This document shows, piece by piece, positions 1 through 12,589 of a stretch of DNA of 64,000 bases (positions are counted from its first letter, which is position 1; each line of letters starts with the position of its first letter). The translations under genes were made by a program, and so were the position numbers. The DNA is from Allacma fusca. Its lineage: Eukaryota > Arthropoda > Collembola > Symphypleona > Sminthuridae. Location of the stretch: the NCBI GenBank assembly GCA_947179485.1, contig OX359245.1, positions 40,225,067 to 40,289,066 of the forward strand, given 5' to 3'. The notes below the pieces were generated by a model. It saw only the letters and a program-made list of their open reading frames with translations. It did not search any database and was not told the DNA's origin.

Positions 1-2120
1 TCTCTTTTACAGTCAGACTTCATTGTATACTGTCCTACGAGGGACATGCACACACGGACCTTCATAAGTCTCAAGGCTGTTACCTATCCAGTGTACATGT
101 GTGCATGCCAAAGCACACACTTTGGAGAAAGATGAGAGCTGTTTCCGCATAGGGAGAAAGTTTCCAAAGAAATCCAAAAATGAATGCTATGGGGAATCTA
201 AAGGATGTATGTACATACGTCCACGTAGATGTTAGCATCCGCTCTTTTTTCTTTCCCCATAAACTTGTCGCTTTTCGGATAGCTTGAACTCGTCTAAGTT
301 TTTTCATACAAGTCTATTGATATGGTTATAAATGTACACGTATTTTCCATCTTTCAACTCCAAGGGCAGCATCCAGGATAGACCAATCCCTTTGTATAAC
401 ATTAAGCTCAAAGGTTACTCTCTGGAGTCCAACTCGTTTCCGCATTATGTTTCTATATACTTGTACATAGCGGTTCGTTTTGCTATAGATAGTCAAACTT
501 TGGAATTTCCTTGGTCTTGCGAAAAAAAAACCTTGTGCTGGGAATCCTTCCAAAAAATATCTATCTTCCTGGAACTTTCACTTTGATTGACTGTACTATT
601 TCCAATGTGTTGAGAGCTTGGCGGATTTGGGTGAAATGTAGAAACTGGGAATGAAAAGTTCCTTCATATTTTTATTCTGAGTATAGATAGATAGATACAC
701 ATATACATAGTGAACTTTCCTTTGTGAAAGGGAGACTCGGAGGGGAAAGTTCAACTTTCTTTGTATTCTGACAAGACGCTATCGTTGGAAGGAGTAGGGA
801 AAAATTACTTGTAGGGAGAAATGTGTACATTTGGGCTCGGAGGAGAAAGATTGCTTTAGATTAGAGACAATAGACTATTAGATCTAGCCGGCTGCTGTCC
901 CTACAGTTGATACTTTTTCTTTCTCTGGGAAAACTTTGTTCTGGGCTCAAAATGTGTCAGGTTTCAATTCGTAGGAGGGAACTATATAGTCCATGGATAT
1001 AATATCCGGGCTGTTTTCTATACCTATAGACAAAAAGGGTTAATAAATGCATTTGTAGTTGGGCCAAACCTCGGGGTCCTACACTTAAAATTAAAAAGTA
1101 TTAAAATCAAACCAAATATAAATCATTGTTAGATCAATTGTTTTATCTGTAGTCCAAAAATTAAGGAATTAAATAAATAAAATGAATTTGTGATGTGTGG
1201 CTTGTAAAGTCGAATTTAATAATGGCAATAGAATTTCCAGGGATAATTTGTGATTTAATTTAACTCTTATTTGGCAGCTCCATCGGAAAAATTCCTGGAG
1301 AGCGGAGAAATAAGGAAATGGGATTCGGTGCTACAACAACCCTTAACTTGTTGAGTTGATTTAAAGGTGTTAAGTGCTTCTGAGCACACACACATATATA
1401 TGTACATACGTATGTACAAAAGACGTCAGACGCTGTTAATGCTGTAGAAACCACAATCCATCCCTTCCACCAGGAATCTACTTATTTGGAAGGAAACTCA
1501 CTCAACTGGGAGGAATAGCATACGTACATATATACAGCCTGGATATTATAGGTAAGTATCTACAAAAATAGAAACAGGGGGGAAAAAAATGAATAGAACT
1601 GATGGAGTTTTTTGTGACTGGCGTGTGTTTGATTTCCTCGGACAGGTTTTTTTCTCACCATTGTCGAAACCACATTTTGAGACAGAACTAAAGCACCGCT
1701 GTCATCCATTCTCTTCCCGGTGTATGTGGCTGTCAAGGAGATCCCCACAAGTTGGACTAATGCAATTTGTCATCCTTTCATGTCTACCAGTGTCCATTGA
1801 TTTAGACATCCCAACTGGAAGTTACCTTACATTTCCCTACATTTGAATCCTTCATTGCTTCTACCGTGACATACACACACACACACACATACACACACAC
1901 ACAAACCACGGGGCTACAAAAAAAAAATCTTGAGTCATTTTTATAACACGTCAGTTTGTGTGGGAAGGCATTGAAAAACTTACTCTTGAATGTGCGTCCC
2001 CGTCCGACACCACTCCAACTACTCCAAGGGATCGAAAGTAGTCCGATGGATATTTTGTAGGGAGATCTTGATGGGAAGGAATATATTTAATAATAATTGT
2101 GGAATCTATAGTGACTGATC
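1..2120. other. upstream non-coding region
   Basis: I see no convincing exon here. Short open frames on both strands overlap one another (for example near 330-590) and lack splice or domain support. The stretch contains a short GATA run near 686-700, a dinucleotide repeat near 1873-1903 and many purine-rich segments. Its last part presumably includes the promoter and 5' untranslated region of the claudin-like gene starting at 2121, but I cannot place a transcription start. Confidence 0.5.
1873..1903. repeat. (AC)n microsatellite
   Basis: An AC/CA dinucleotide run, interrupted once by a T, about 220-250 bases before the claudin-like start codon. It is likely length-polymorphic. Confidence 0.9.
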
Positions 2121-5100
2121 ATGAATCACTACCAGCCCACGACAAGTGCAGGGACGGAAGTTCGACCGGGCGTGGCTGTGCTCCGTGGGCGTGGTCCTCA
2201 CAATGTGAAAGTCAAACGAACATGCATCGAGATTATTTGTGAGCCCGCTGCCATTTTCCTAGTGACAACAATACTCGTGACGGCCCTCGCCACCGCCCTT
2301 CTCTACAATGCCCTCACATCCCGCTACTGGGAAATGATGATTTATGATGAGGAGGAACTCGTGAGCTTAGTGGATAACAGGACTCAGTTGAGCATTGAGT
2401 GGTTTTTTGAGGGGAGGGTCTCTAAAATTACAAATCATACGGGGCTCCAAGTGTGGGGGGAGGAGACTGCAACCGTTCCAGCACTTGCAAATACGAATTT
2501 AAATGTGATGTCAAAACAATCAACCAGTCGTGGTTCGGGGAGTAAAGGCTCTAGTAGTACTGAGGATCGGGAGTTGAGCGATTTGGAGTCCGATGCTTTC
2601 TCCTCTCCTGGTCCGGATCTGGAGACTAGGGCTAATATCGTTGCCAATCCCGCCATCGTTTTCCTCCTTCCATTACATTCGGGTGTTTGGATTTCCTGTA
2701 TTGATATTACAGGCACGTTTACTCTATTTTTTTCTTATTCTGTAGATATATTTAAAAAATATTTATGGAGTCTCCTCAATTTTGAAGAGTTTTCTGACAG
2801 TTGAATGGACCCAGTTTGAAAATGTACTACTATAGGTTTTATAGAATAGAACCTTCTTATTCACACGCAATAAGTTGAGATATCTCAGTAGAGTTATACA
2901 AGGATGTTTTTTATATAAGAATACTTGGTATAAGATCTTTTAACACTGTACAATGGTAAGTGTTAGTGCTGGGACAGTTCCGGTCCGGACCAAATATTTT
3001 GGTCTGGTATTTAGTCCCGCTTGGTCTGGTCTTTGGCCCAGCTTGGTCTGGTCCCAAAGATTCGAACACTTGAAATGGTTTCTTCCAAATGTATGCAGGG
3101 CCATTTTTTCCATAATTTTGGACCAGACCATCAGGACCGTTTATGTATAAGGACAAGGCCGGCGGCCATTTGATCGGACTGTATTACTAAATTTGATGAG
3201 TTTTTGTGCGTCGTTTTGCTGTCGAAAAACATACTTACGAGTATAAAACCGTTCAAAGAACGTCAACCAAAGGAGTTTATTTCAGCTATACATATGTTAA
3301 TAAAACAGCAGAAATTTACAAGGAATAGTTATTGTTAATTGGTGGACAGTTTGCTTTAAATAATTTCCCGCCAATAATGTTAGGCCCCAATGGTCTAGTC
3401 TAGTCCGTTCTGGTCCGTTTCGATGATTGGACCAGAACATATAGTTCTGGTCCAGAAAATCCGACGGACCATGTTCTTTGGTCTGAAAGTGTGGAAGAGA
3501 TCATTTGGAATGATCCTGAGCTTGAACCAAACCAAACTGGAAATCTTGGAATTGACCGGAACATTCCCACCCCTAATGGTAATATGTACCTTGTAGAGCT
3601 AACGTACCTATCGACACGGGAATGCTGGAACGGTACCCCTTAACGTTCCTGCATACATGCTGCAAAAAAAAATCATATTATTGTAAATGACCATGTTTGC
3701 AAATACTTTCCACTACTACCAAAAAAACACTCTTCTTTGAAAGTCTCCTTAAGAGAAACTTCTATGCCTACAGTGCACTCTCTATATACGAGCGCCACTG
3801 TTATACAGACAAAATTCGACATGGTGGTAAATGGGAATGTGTCAAAGTTAAGGTTTCTAAAATAGAAAATTTCATTTTTGTGTGAGTGTCTGCAATGGCG
3901 AGAGCACATTTTATATATGTACATATATAACCTGATGGCTTTATATTTTGAATCAGGAATTTTTGATATTTCTCCAGAAGAATAGAAGTTAAGTCAAGCA
4001 CGCAGTCAGCAGGCTCGCAGTTGCAAATACGTAGATTCACATTTGCCGCCACTTGAGTCAGAAATAGCATGATGGCAGAGTCAGCATTTTCCGAGCAGTT
4101 TGAATTTCTACGGATGACTGCGGACAGCTTCTCCAACTATCAATTCCACTGGCCACTTTATTGTCAATTCTGGACGCATTTACGGAGAAAATGTGCAGTA
4201 ATGCTAAAAAAATTTCCGCTCTGAATGTTCCTAAGGAGATATAAAGATGCGGGGGTAGCCGGAGGAAGGAAGCCATTACATAAGTACATGCACAAACACT
4301 TAAGTATGCATATGCAATAACAATGAACTTGCTGACACATCTAAAAACTCATAAAACCCATCCAAAGGATCAAGCCAGCTTTCAATTCCGAGAGTAAAGC
4401 TGGAAGCTACTGTTAAATTTCCCGAGTTTGAATATCATTTTGACCATTCCCGCGGAAAGTATTTTCATTACTCGTAATAAGTATTTTAAATAGTTTTTAA
4501 AATATCTTACTCCAAAATTAGGCAAAAGTATTAGCAGAATTTACCAAGGATTTGAGTTAGCACACTGCCTGATATTTAAATGTCTTTTTTTTGTAAAATA
4601 TTGTTTCATTCCTTAACCTTCGAAGATATGAAATATTAAATTCATGTATGCCTACAAACATTCAATTATTTTAATTACATCATTTCCAGAGCAACAATTT
4701 GACGAACTTCAAAACCTGGGCTATCATAATATGGTTCATTGTGTGGACCATTTAAATCCAGACTTACCAAAACCCCCTGAAGGTCGAAAGTGGCAGCATC
4801 GTAAGTATATACGCAGTAATAAATACTTTCTCATAAAAAATTTTCAGGAATTAAAAAATAACACTTGAAATATAAAAACGCAGTTTAATTCTAACCATTG
4901 AATTTTTTTCCCCAGGGATGCAAAACCTCGCCATAGCATGCGCCATGGTTTGCTTAATACTGCTGGGTGCTGCTGTTGTCGTGGGGTTATTTGGTATCCT
5001 GAGCCGTCAAATTAGTGCAATCCTAGTGACGGGTGTGATTTACGTCCTTGCCGCCCTCTTCGCACTATTTACTCTGACAATCGTTCATTTGAAGGATAAG

Positions 5101-5301
5101 AATAGACATGAGAAAGAAATGCTGGATGTTTGGACCCAGCTCACGCCGGACTACAGCGAGTACAGCACTGCCCGGAATATATCTCACGGCTGGTCACTCA
5201 CCCTGGGCTGGGCTGGGAGCTTTGTCTGCGTCCTTGCCAGTATTATGTGGATTTTGCTGTCAAAAATCATGAGATATAACCCCATTTCTTTCTTCCCTTG
5301 A
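2121..5301 (+). CDS. claudin/PMP22-superfamily four-TM protein
   Basis: Exons 2121-2712, 4690-4800 and 4916-5301 join in frame to 362 residues. The protein has the claudin-fold layout: a hydrophobic segment at about residues 42-64, a long extracellular loop, then three membrane segments at about 237-262, 270-296 and 330-352. The first loop has the family signature in order: Trp70 just after TM1, Gly188-Val-Trp190, Cys193 and Cys215. In the family these cysteines form a disulfide; members act in septate or tight junctions or as channel auxiliary subunits. The first loop is unusually long, with a Ser-rich acidic insert at about residues 125-175. Intron 1 appears to use a GC donor (ACAG/GCACGT) because no in-phase GT donor keeps the Trp/Cys signature; it also houses a hAT-like element. 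Intron 2 is a standard GT-AG intron. The exact subfamily (claudin, stargazin-like or other) is not decided. Confidence 0.72.
2964..3575. mobile_element. non-autonomous hAT-like element in intron 1
   Basis: The ends are imperfect inverted repeats: TAGTGCTGGGACAGTTCCGG on the left and the reverse complement reading TAGGGGTGGGAATGTTCCGG on the right. The motif ATGGTAA occurs next to both ends (2953-2959 and 3576-3582), but on the left three bases separate it from the TIR, so the target duplication is imperfect. The interior repeats TGGTCTGGTC-like words on both strands and has no long reading frame. It lies in the first intron of the claudin-like gene. Confidence 0.6.
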
Positions 5302-5446
5302 CCCGGGGCTCAACACATAGATGCTCAATATTATTTTTACTAGCGGAAGATTTTTTTTTTCAATTGGACTCTGTATGGTCTCAAGGAATTACATCACGAT
5401 ATACTACATACATACAGACACTACTATAATATAAGTATTAGCAGTA
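5302..5446 (+). other. 3' untranslated region of claudin-like gene
   Basis: AT-rich sequence after the TGA stop of the claudin-like gene. Candidate AATAAA signals lie further on (near 5840 and 6064), so the 3' UTR may run through the small transposon at 5447-5658. Confidence 0.4.
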
Positions 5447-5658
5447 CAGTCCACTCTCCTTATAACAGCACCCATCAAAATAATACCAAAATTCCCCGTT
5501 TTAACAGTCTTCTCTTGTAATCCGGGGGAAAAAAAGTTAACATTCCAGGAAACGGAAATGTGTCCAATTCTGTTTTTGAAGATTTCTGTCTCACTAAAAG
5601 AATCTGATTATAGTTCCTCCAATAACAAAAGGGACTCTTATGAGGAGAGTGTATCCTG
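5447..5658. mobile_element. pogo/Tigger-type MITE
   Basis: A 212-bp element with inverted ends: CAGTCCACTCTCCTTATAAC on the left and, reverse-complemented, CAGGATACACTCTCCTCATA on the right. It is flanked by TA dinucleotides (5445-5446 and 5659-5660), the target duplication of the Tc1-mariner/pogo superfamily. CAGT.. ends with a CTCTCCTTATAA core are typical of pogo-family MITEs. There is no coding capacity. Confidence 0.75.
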
Positions 5659-5660
5659 TA

Positions 5661-7171
5661 CTTTAGTGCATATTGTGTAAGCTGTTCATATTAGACAAAT
5701 ATTATGTGCTATCTTTAAGGCTTCCAATGGCAAAAGTATTAATGGGATTGTGAAATCCTACTAGAGTTTTCTACTGTTAAAGTATTTGTTCACTTGTATG
5801 TATTTAATTATACATAGAGTAATGTGTATGTACTCATGCATAATAAAAAGTATATAATATGTTTGTATTCCTTAAATATAAATACAGGCTTGACGGGTTT
5901 TAAGTACTGACTGAGTCAAACCGGGCCGTGTATGAGGGATTCATGGATTCATGTGTATGTATTGTATGTGTAATAGTTTAGCTTTTTCAGACGTAAATTG
6001 TTTTTTGCATAACTACATGATATGGACATATGTACATATGTACGTAGCCGTAGTTATTGATACTAAATAAAGTTTTGGATGGTAATTGATATTGACTTGA
6101 GTGTCTATCAGCAAAGGTCTGTATACATTGTTACTCCTGACCCATGTAATTGTCTCTATGAGGTATGTATTAACATTGAGTTTTTGTACTTACGTTTAAG
6201 CATTCCTATTTATAATTCCTTCAGCACAATGAAGCATATTTGTACAATAGACTTACTTAAGATGAACTGACACAATGGCCGAAAAACAGATTGGGCATTA
6301 GGGGCAGTCAAAGGAAATTGTTATGTTTGTGAGAATTTTATTTGTACTATGGATATTGTAATCATGTATTCTATATATCTATATATATTATTCTCTGTCT
6401 TCTCATGTTGTAATACGCTCTACAGATAAAAGAAGGGATTTTTGGGAGAGCAAAAACTTGTATGCTTTCCGAAAGACAGGGAAGCATACACAAACCTTAC
6501 AAGCTAAAATTATTATGTCAGTGATGTGTAAATGAACATACACACTCCTATAAATTATGTAACCAAAGAGGCTCGAAATACACTCATGATGATTATTTGT
6601 TAATGAATTAGCACCTTGAAGCTCATTCACGTGGAGTTGATTTAATATAGTGAGAAATGGCATTTATAAATTTTCAAGGGTTATACGGAAGCATCTTGTC
6701 TATTATTTCTTTCACTATGTAAATCATTTCCATTCTGCACCTGGCCTACTCATGACGGTAAATGTTAGTATTTTTGTTCAAGACTTTTGGGAGTCAATTG
6801 TGAACAAATTTTAAATTCAGAAGGTGTCAGGCAGAGTTTCTACAAAAAACATTTAACTTGAAAGGAACAATACAAAATGGCTTGGAAAATACAGAGGTGT
6901 TTTAATCACAATGGCAAGAAAAGTATTCTGTAACTATTACTGTTCAAATTCATTAATGACAGAGAAATGGGATTGAGCACCGACCCCTCAACAAACTAAA
7001 AACCAACTGGCACAGAAACTTTCCCTTTAAGAGCCCACTTACGGTTTTAGTTTGAAAATAGCGAGCAGAGTGCCCTATGTCATCTCCTGAAGCTTTTGCT
7101 TCACCTCCACCCTCCTTGTTGGTAATAGTGACTGAGTCCGGGAAATAGTCATAACTCTAAGTTCTATAATC
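5661..7171. other. intergenic region
   Basis: AT-rich sequence between the claudin-like and secreted-protein genes. Polyadenylation-like AATAAA motifs occur near 5840 and 6064. Short tacatatgtacata palindromic runs occur near 6030. I found no spliced coding structure or RNA gene. Confidence 0.5.
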
Positions 7172-9297
7172 ATGGTAACATTCCTAAACAGCGTAGGAGT
7201 AGTTTTGCTTTTTGTATGCGGAGCAGTTGGAGAATTCCGATTTTGCCATTTCGGACCTCAGAGGATAAAGAATAGCGACTGTCCCTACGGTCTTTTCTTT
7301 GATGGGCCAATTTCAACTCCTTGTGCTTACTATGCAAACGATGGGACTGGACCTAGTGCTGAGTAATAAATATAAATTTTACTTTCCAATTTGATCATTG
7401 ATTGAAGTAAAATCACATTAAAAAATTTTCCCTTAAAATTAGAGCTGAATTGAGCACATGTAAAGGATCGGCCAAAGCATTGTCCTCGTCTGGTGAGAGG
7501 GCAGACTCTACCTCTGTAAGTTTTAGTCAAGGATTTATTTCAAATTTTTTTAAAGCTCATACTATAAGCGAAGTATTGTTTACAAACATTCTATTTGAGG
7601 TATAGCTCTCAGAATTTCAAAATTCGACCAAAATTGATTTTCTCGCATCCAAAGTGTTTAATAATGTCATGTATTCCATCTGCGAGCTCAAACATCCCAA
7701 CATATTATCATCCGAACATCTCAGTATTTTGGTGGGATTTCGAAATTCCGAGTGATATTTCTGAGATGGGATGCTTTTTAGTTGGTTAATTGTATGGGGT
7801 TAGAAATAAATCTGTTAGGGTGGATCTCAGAACAAAAATCAATGATTTATAATTATTACAGTTTCGAGCCGTATTTATGGACGTAGCTGATCCGAACGAA
7901 AAAGGCGATAAGGGCAAACGTAATGTCAACCCTGCAAATCAGTATTCAGTTAAAATTTTGTAAAAGAGAAATTTAAAAAGCTATAATTTTGAGTATGCAA
8001 AATTTTTGTGTATTTATTTATAGTTGCTAACGACTGTGTCGAGGAATGTTTTGATCAATGGGTCCCCTTAGAAGAACGGGGTGGGGAAAGTTCTTCCGGG
8101 GTTGTGGTAGAAACTGAGCCATTTTACGATTACAAAGTACCACCCTTATTGGAATGGGATGTGCATTTCCAGAACAATCTGACGGCCCAAGTCTTCTTGG
8201 AACTGTTAGATGACGACGATGAAAATATGAAGAAGGATCCGAAGTTAAGTTACATTCGATCCGTGACACTCCTCAAACAGTCCTTTGAAATCATGAGGAA
8301 AGTATGCGAGCCGTACATAAATAAAGAGTTCATGGACCAGCTCTATAAGGGTTTTTTGTTCATGGTGTCAAAATCCAAGGAAGAGGTATTGGACATCGGG
8401 GAACTAGAAAAAACAGAAATTCTAAAAGCTTTGAAAACATGTTCAGGGAAAAAGGACGGGGTCAAAATTTTCGGGAACGTTTGCAACAATTACACTCGGA
8501 TCATTGGCTATGGAAAGCCAGGCTCCGATGTCAGCTCAATGACACGCTACAAAATCCTCGATAAGTCCTTCCGATGGCTGAAGTACGATCCGATTGTTGA
8601 GGGAACTTGGGCAGCCATTGACTTCGTCCATGGATATTGCTTCAATGACCATTTACCAGATTTCAACTATCACCATATTTACCAATTTGGACTCGAGGCA
8701 TTGTTCACCAAGACAATTTTGCAGAGATGGTAGTTATTTTTTTAAGCGAACAAATTTAAACACAAATCAAAAAAAAAAATTAAAAGGGATTGCGGAATAA
8801 TTTCATAATTATATTTCATAATACCAGGCCCTACCCACCGAAACTGAAGCGAGGACCTGGTTACTGGAATAACATTTTGGATACTCGGGATGCCAAATTA
8901 ATGATGCAGAACATGGATGCTTGTGCCCAAGCCGCATATTTTGAAAGTGCCCATGAGAAAAGGCTCAATAGACCATTCAGCAAGTTTCCGTAAGTCAAGA
9001 TTTTAGACCCCTCAACTTATTTTTAATTAAGCTGGAGAACGCTTCCTCCGACATGATTTTTATTAAATGCTTCCGAACAGTCAACTTTTCGGCGACCCAG
9101 GAAAAAAGACTACCACAACCGCAAAACCAGATAAAAAACCAAAGCACCTTCAAAATGCGGCTAACTATTGGGATTGGTACGATAAAAACAACGCACTGGA
9201 CTCCTATTTGGAGACTGTGGGAGGAGCTTGCATTAAAACTGAAAATGACCTGAATAACTTTAGGACTCAGTTCGAACACATTTGTGAGGGTAGTTAA
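7172..9297 (+). CDS. unrecognised secreted protein, six exons
   Basis: Exons 7172-7362, 7443-7515, 7862-7919, 8024-8729, 8828-8989 and 9081-9297 all have GT donors and AG acceptors and join without a phase break to 468 residues. Residues 1-20 are a clear signal peptide (hydrophobic core VGVVLLFVCGAVG). The rest has scattered cysteines, an acidic run (LLDDDDE) in the large fourth exon, aromatic motifs such as YWNNILDTRD and NYWDWYDKNN, and a Thr/Lys-rich linker (TTTTAKPDKKPK) shortly before the C-terminus. There is no transmembrane segment or enzymatic motif I can name. It is convergent with the ligand-gated channel gene, whose stop lies 291 bases further on. The even cysteine spread and the signal peptide suggest an extracellular or luminal protein; the function is unknown. 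Confidence 0.75.
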
Positions 9298-9588
9298 AGG
9301 CGGATTGGTTTCAAATATAATTAGTCCATAAGCAAACTTATTTATTTTTAATGTAACTTGTGTATATAAGGTATAGTGTTAATTATAATCCTGGATTAAA
9401 TACATTTTAAATTATGCATATAAAAAATTACATGTACATACATACTAAAAACTTTGCTAATTAAAACATTTTGTGTTCTTGTATTATCATTCGTGTAGTA
9501 CTCCCAAACCAATTTGCACAACAAAGATTTCTAAACAAAAATACTTAAAGTATCTTATTGAGACAATCTGTAGCTGAAGGAAGGAAAC

Positions 9589-12500
9589 TCAAACATTCAA
9601 GTCTTCCTGGGCTACGCTAGATGGCTGGACACGAATGGATCCAATGATGATGGCAGTCCAGTAGGCAATGTTGAAGCTGATGTACAAAATCGGGATGATT
9701 ACTTTGGACTTGCCAAAAGATCTGCAAGAGGGAATTACCAGTTACATTTTGAGAAGGTAATTACAATGAGGAGTGAATAATTATTGTAAATGTAAGGTTT
9801 GAGGATCGTACTGGTAAGTCACGTGCTCTATAGTACTCGCCCAACTAGGACGACCTTGTCGGAAGTGGTCATCCGCAAGTGTGTCTCTTGATGCTTGAAG
9901 TCCACGTCTGAGATCACTCAATTCTAAGGACTGGAATAATAATTTCAAAGTATTTGTATTATTAGCATGTAGAAAATATTTTCTGCAACTGCAACGACAT
10001 CCTAATTCCGAGATTTTCCCGAGAGAGAACGAAAAATCATTATATTTTCCTAAACGCCAGTTATTGCAAATATTATGGCAGTACTGCCGTAATACAGGAA
10101 GCATTCAAATTAAGATTTAATGTTTTGGGTAAATTCCTGAAAATGACCACTGGATGCGCCACGGAGTCTGTACAATTACATACAAGTAGATACTTGAAAT
10201 ATAAAATACCTCTCTGTTCTTTTCCCCCGGTCGTTTGAAATTTTCGAGTACAAAGTGCGCTGTAAAGAAAAGGGCATCACATAAAAATCTGGTAGTCACT
10301 AATTATAAGACCATGTTTTAGCTTCCAAATTATTATGGAGTGGCCATGTCAAAGCTACTCCAGCTCCCTCTGTCAGTACTCGTAAAGGTACCCTTACAAG
10401 GAGCGACATTGGCTTTTGTAGATAAGGACAAGCGCATTCAAATAAAACTAGAAAACATTTGTTGTAGTGACTTTGCCAGAGAAATCTATCTTATAGGGGC
10501 CGCTTACAGTGACAGAGCTAGGAAGTTTCTTTGTGCACTTACTGACGACGACGAAAAATACCACTCCCAAATTGAAAAAGAGGAAGAGGTCTAATGAGGT
10601 GTGGTGCGATAGCTGAGGGAGATTTCCCATTGAGATTGAAGTAAACACCGCCATTGCCGCTAACTTATATGAAAAACATGCAATCTCATTAGTGTTGTTG
10701 TGGATTTTTAACTAACTCTAATAATTATGAATAAACGAAAATATAATGTAAGGAAGTTTAATTGCATACAATAAAACAGCTGAGTTGTAGCTTGAGAGCA
10801 TATTGCATGACGGAAAATGTCATGAAGGAGATGACTGTTAAAGCTGCAATCGGGAAGTAAATATCAGTCAAGTACCGACCACAGTAACGGACAAGAGTAA
10901 ATTCCATTGAAAACCTTGAGAAGTTCGCTAAAATGTAAAAATAATATTGTGTTTGAATATACTTACATACGGCTCGAGCTATCAAATTTTATGTGAATGT
11001 ATTAGTTAACTTAAATCCACGTGCAGTTTGTTTGGAAAAATTATTTTTTGTGAATATAGTAATTATTACCAAACAGGTAAACATAATTATGACTTACCTC
11101 CATGCATAGTTATCATGGACTCTTTAGAAATAACGTTCGCAACATGAAAGCGCGGGTTTGTAGCTTCTCCTGAGACTTGGACGAAGTTCAAAGAGTCCTG
11201 TTTCCATTTGTAGTAAAATTCTGAAGCAGAAAACCCATCTGGAAAAATTTGTAAATATTTCATATGGTAAAACATAATTACGAATATGCCTAATTCCCTT
11301 CATAGATTTAACTGTCTGTTTTCATTGTCATTTTAGACTTTTTTTGCGTACAGCTTTCAAATTCCAGCGAGCAAACTTGCATGTCAAATGGGAAGTATCC
11401 AAGGTCAAATTTGCAAGCCGCAGTGGTAGAGATTCTGTAAGGTTATATTCATCGTGATTTTATTAATATATGAGGTAGCATTCCTTAAGAATTTGCAAGT
11501 TTTTAAAATTACTTTTAAGTGCTAAAATAAGAACAATTGAATTCATGTAACCTGTTCGATCTCACTATAGATCCATCAAATGATACTTTCGTGGCCTCAT
11601 TGAAATTATCAGGGGACTCCATTTTCCTCAAGTTCACAATGAATGTGTCCGGTAACCAGAGCTTATGTGCATGCTCGGAGTCCAGCTGCAAAAACTTCAT
11701 AGTTTTGATAAAGAATGAGAACATTGCACTTTCAAATGTGCAATGATATTTCATTAGGGCACTTAAACTATTTGATTAAGATATGCATTGATGTCGGTAT
11801 TCGAAAGTTTATTGAGCAAAACTAAAGCATAATAAATGAATGAACTTTAAAATATGTTTCATACATACCAGAACAGCACTGAGCTTAGACTTTCTGAACG
11901 CTGAAGCAAGTCTGGGATCTCTCCAAAGGTGCCGGAGGTACATGCTTACTGTGAATTCCTTAATATTGAGTATCAGAACGTATTAGTACTCCGTAAGAGT
12001 ATTTACACAATTGCAAAAATATTTTTGACTAGGAATCTATTATTTCAAAAAAACAATCAAATTACGTGTCGTATTTCGTCAATCCCATAAACGTCTAGGA
12101 TGAAAGCACTCATTGATATCTCCAATGGTTTCACTAACAATGAGCAATAAAGGTACAATAAATTGTGTATTACATCACATGTACCCTGTAAAACACTCAA
12201 CTATTTGAAACCTCAGATTTCATAAAAATCATAAATATAATAACTTTCATAAATTATTGCATTCTGTATGCACAAGTAACCAAATTAATGGCTGCTTTAT
12301 AAAATGTTATGTCAAGATATTTTATATACTGACGTTACCTCCGGCGTAGGGACGAACTCGTTTGTCATAATTTTCGAACATATCGTCAATAATTTTGGCA
12401 GAATCATTTGTACAGCTGTAACAAATATTCACAAAAACAATAGGTTTAAAGTGGTTGCTTTTAAAGAAATCAATTAGGATCCTGCAAGAATTTTCTGAAA

Positions 12501-12589
12501 CTTTTAAGAATATTTAAATATAATTAAATGTCTCACCTGGAATCATACAATAAATGTAGGAAGTAAAATAAAAAAATTAACTGCTTCAT
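9589..12589 (-). CDS. Cys-loop ligand-gated ion channel subunit (anion-channel type)
   Basis: Twelve exons on the minus strand (12589-12537, 12415-12339, 12133-12066, 11958-11869, 11685-11552, 11434-11352, 11238-11098, 10927-10770, 10663-10543, 10447-10398, 9930-9812, 9721-9589) join in frame to 408 residues. Residues 1-17 are a signal peptide. The ligand-binding domain shows ENYDKRVRP, the loop D region YLRHLWRDPRL (73-83), WLPDTF (106-111) and the canonical Cys-loop Cys148-x13-Cys162 containing DLGYFPFD. M1 follows at about 234-256, M2 at about 262-282, M3 at about 291-315 and M4 at about 369-390. Overall it resembles invertebrate GABA/glutamate/histamine-gated chloride channels. The pore is odd: the usual Pro-Ala-Arg before M2 is replaced by Ala-Leu-Lys (259-261) and M2 lacks the Thr-Thr-Val-Leu-Thr core. 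The M3-M4 loop is only about 50 residues. The ligand is unknown. Confidence 0.85.

Noticed and set aside
332-586. Possible exon at the window start
   Set aside because: Open frames exist on both strands over the same bases and no splice, signal or domain evidence supports either.
10340-10594. 84-residue plus-strand open frame
   Set aside because: It lies antisense to the M2-M3 exons of the ligand-gated channel, whose spliced reading has far stronger support.
12436-12490. Extra exon between the first and second channel exons
   Set aside because: An AG acceptor exists near 12483, but direct splicing of 12537 to 12415 preserves phase, and the candidate segment has an early in-frame stop.
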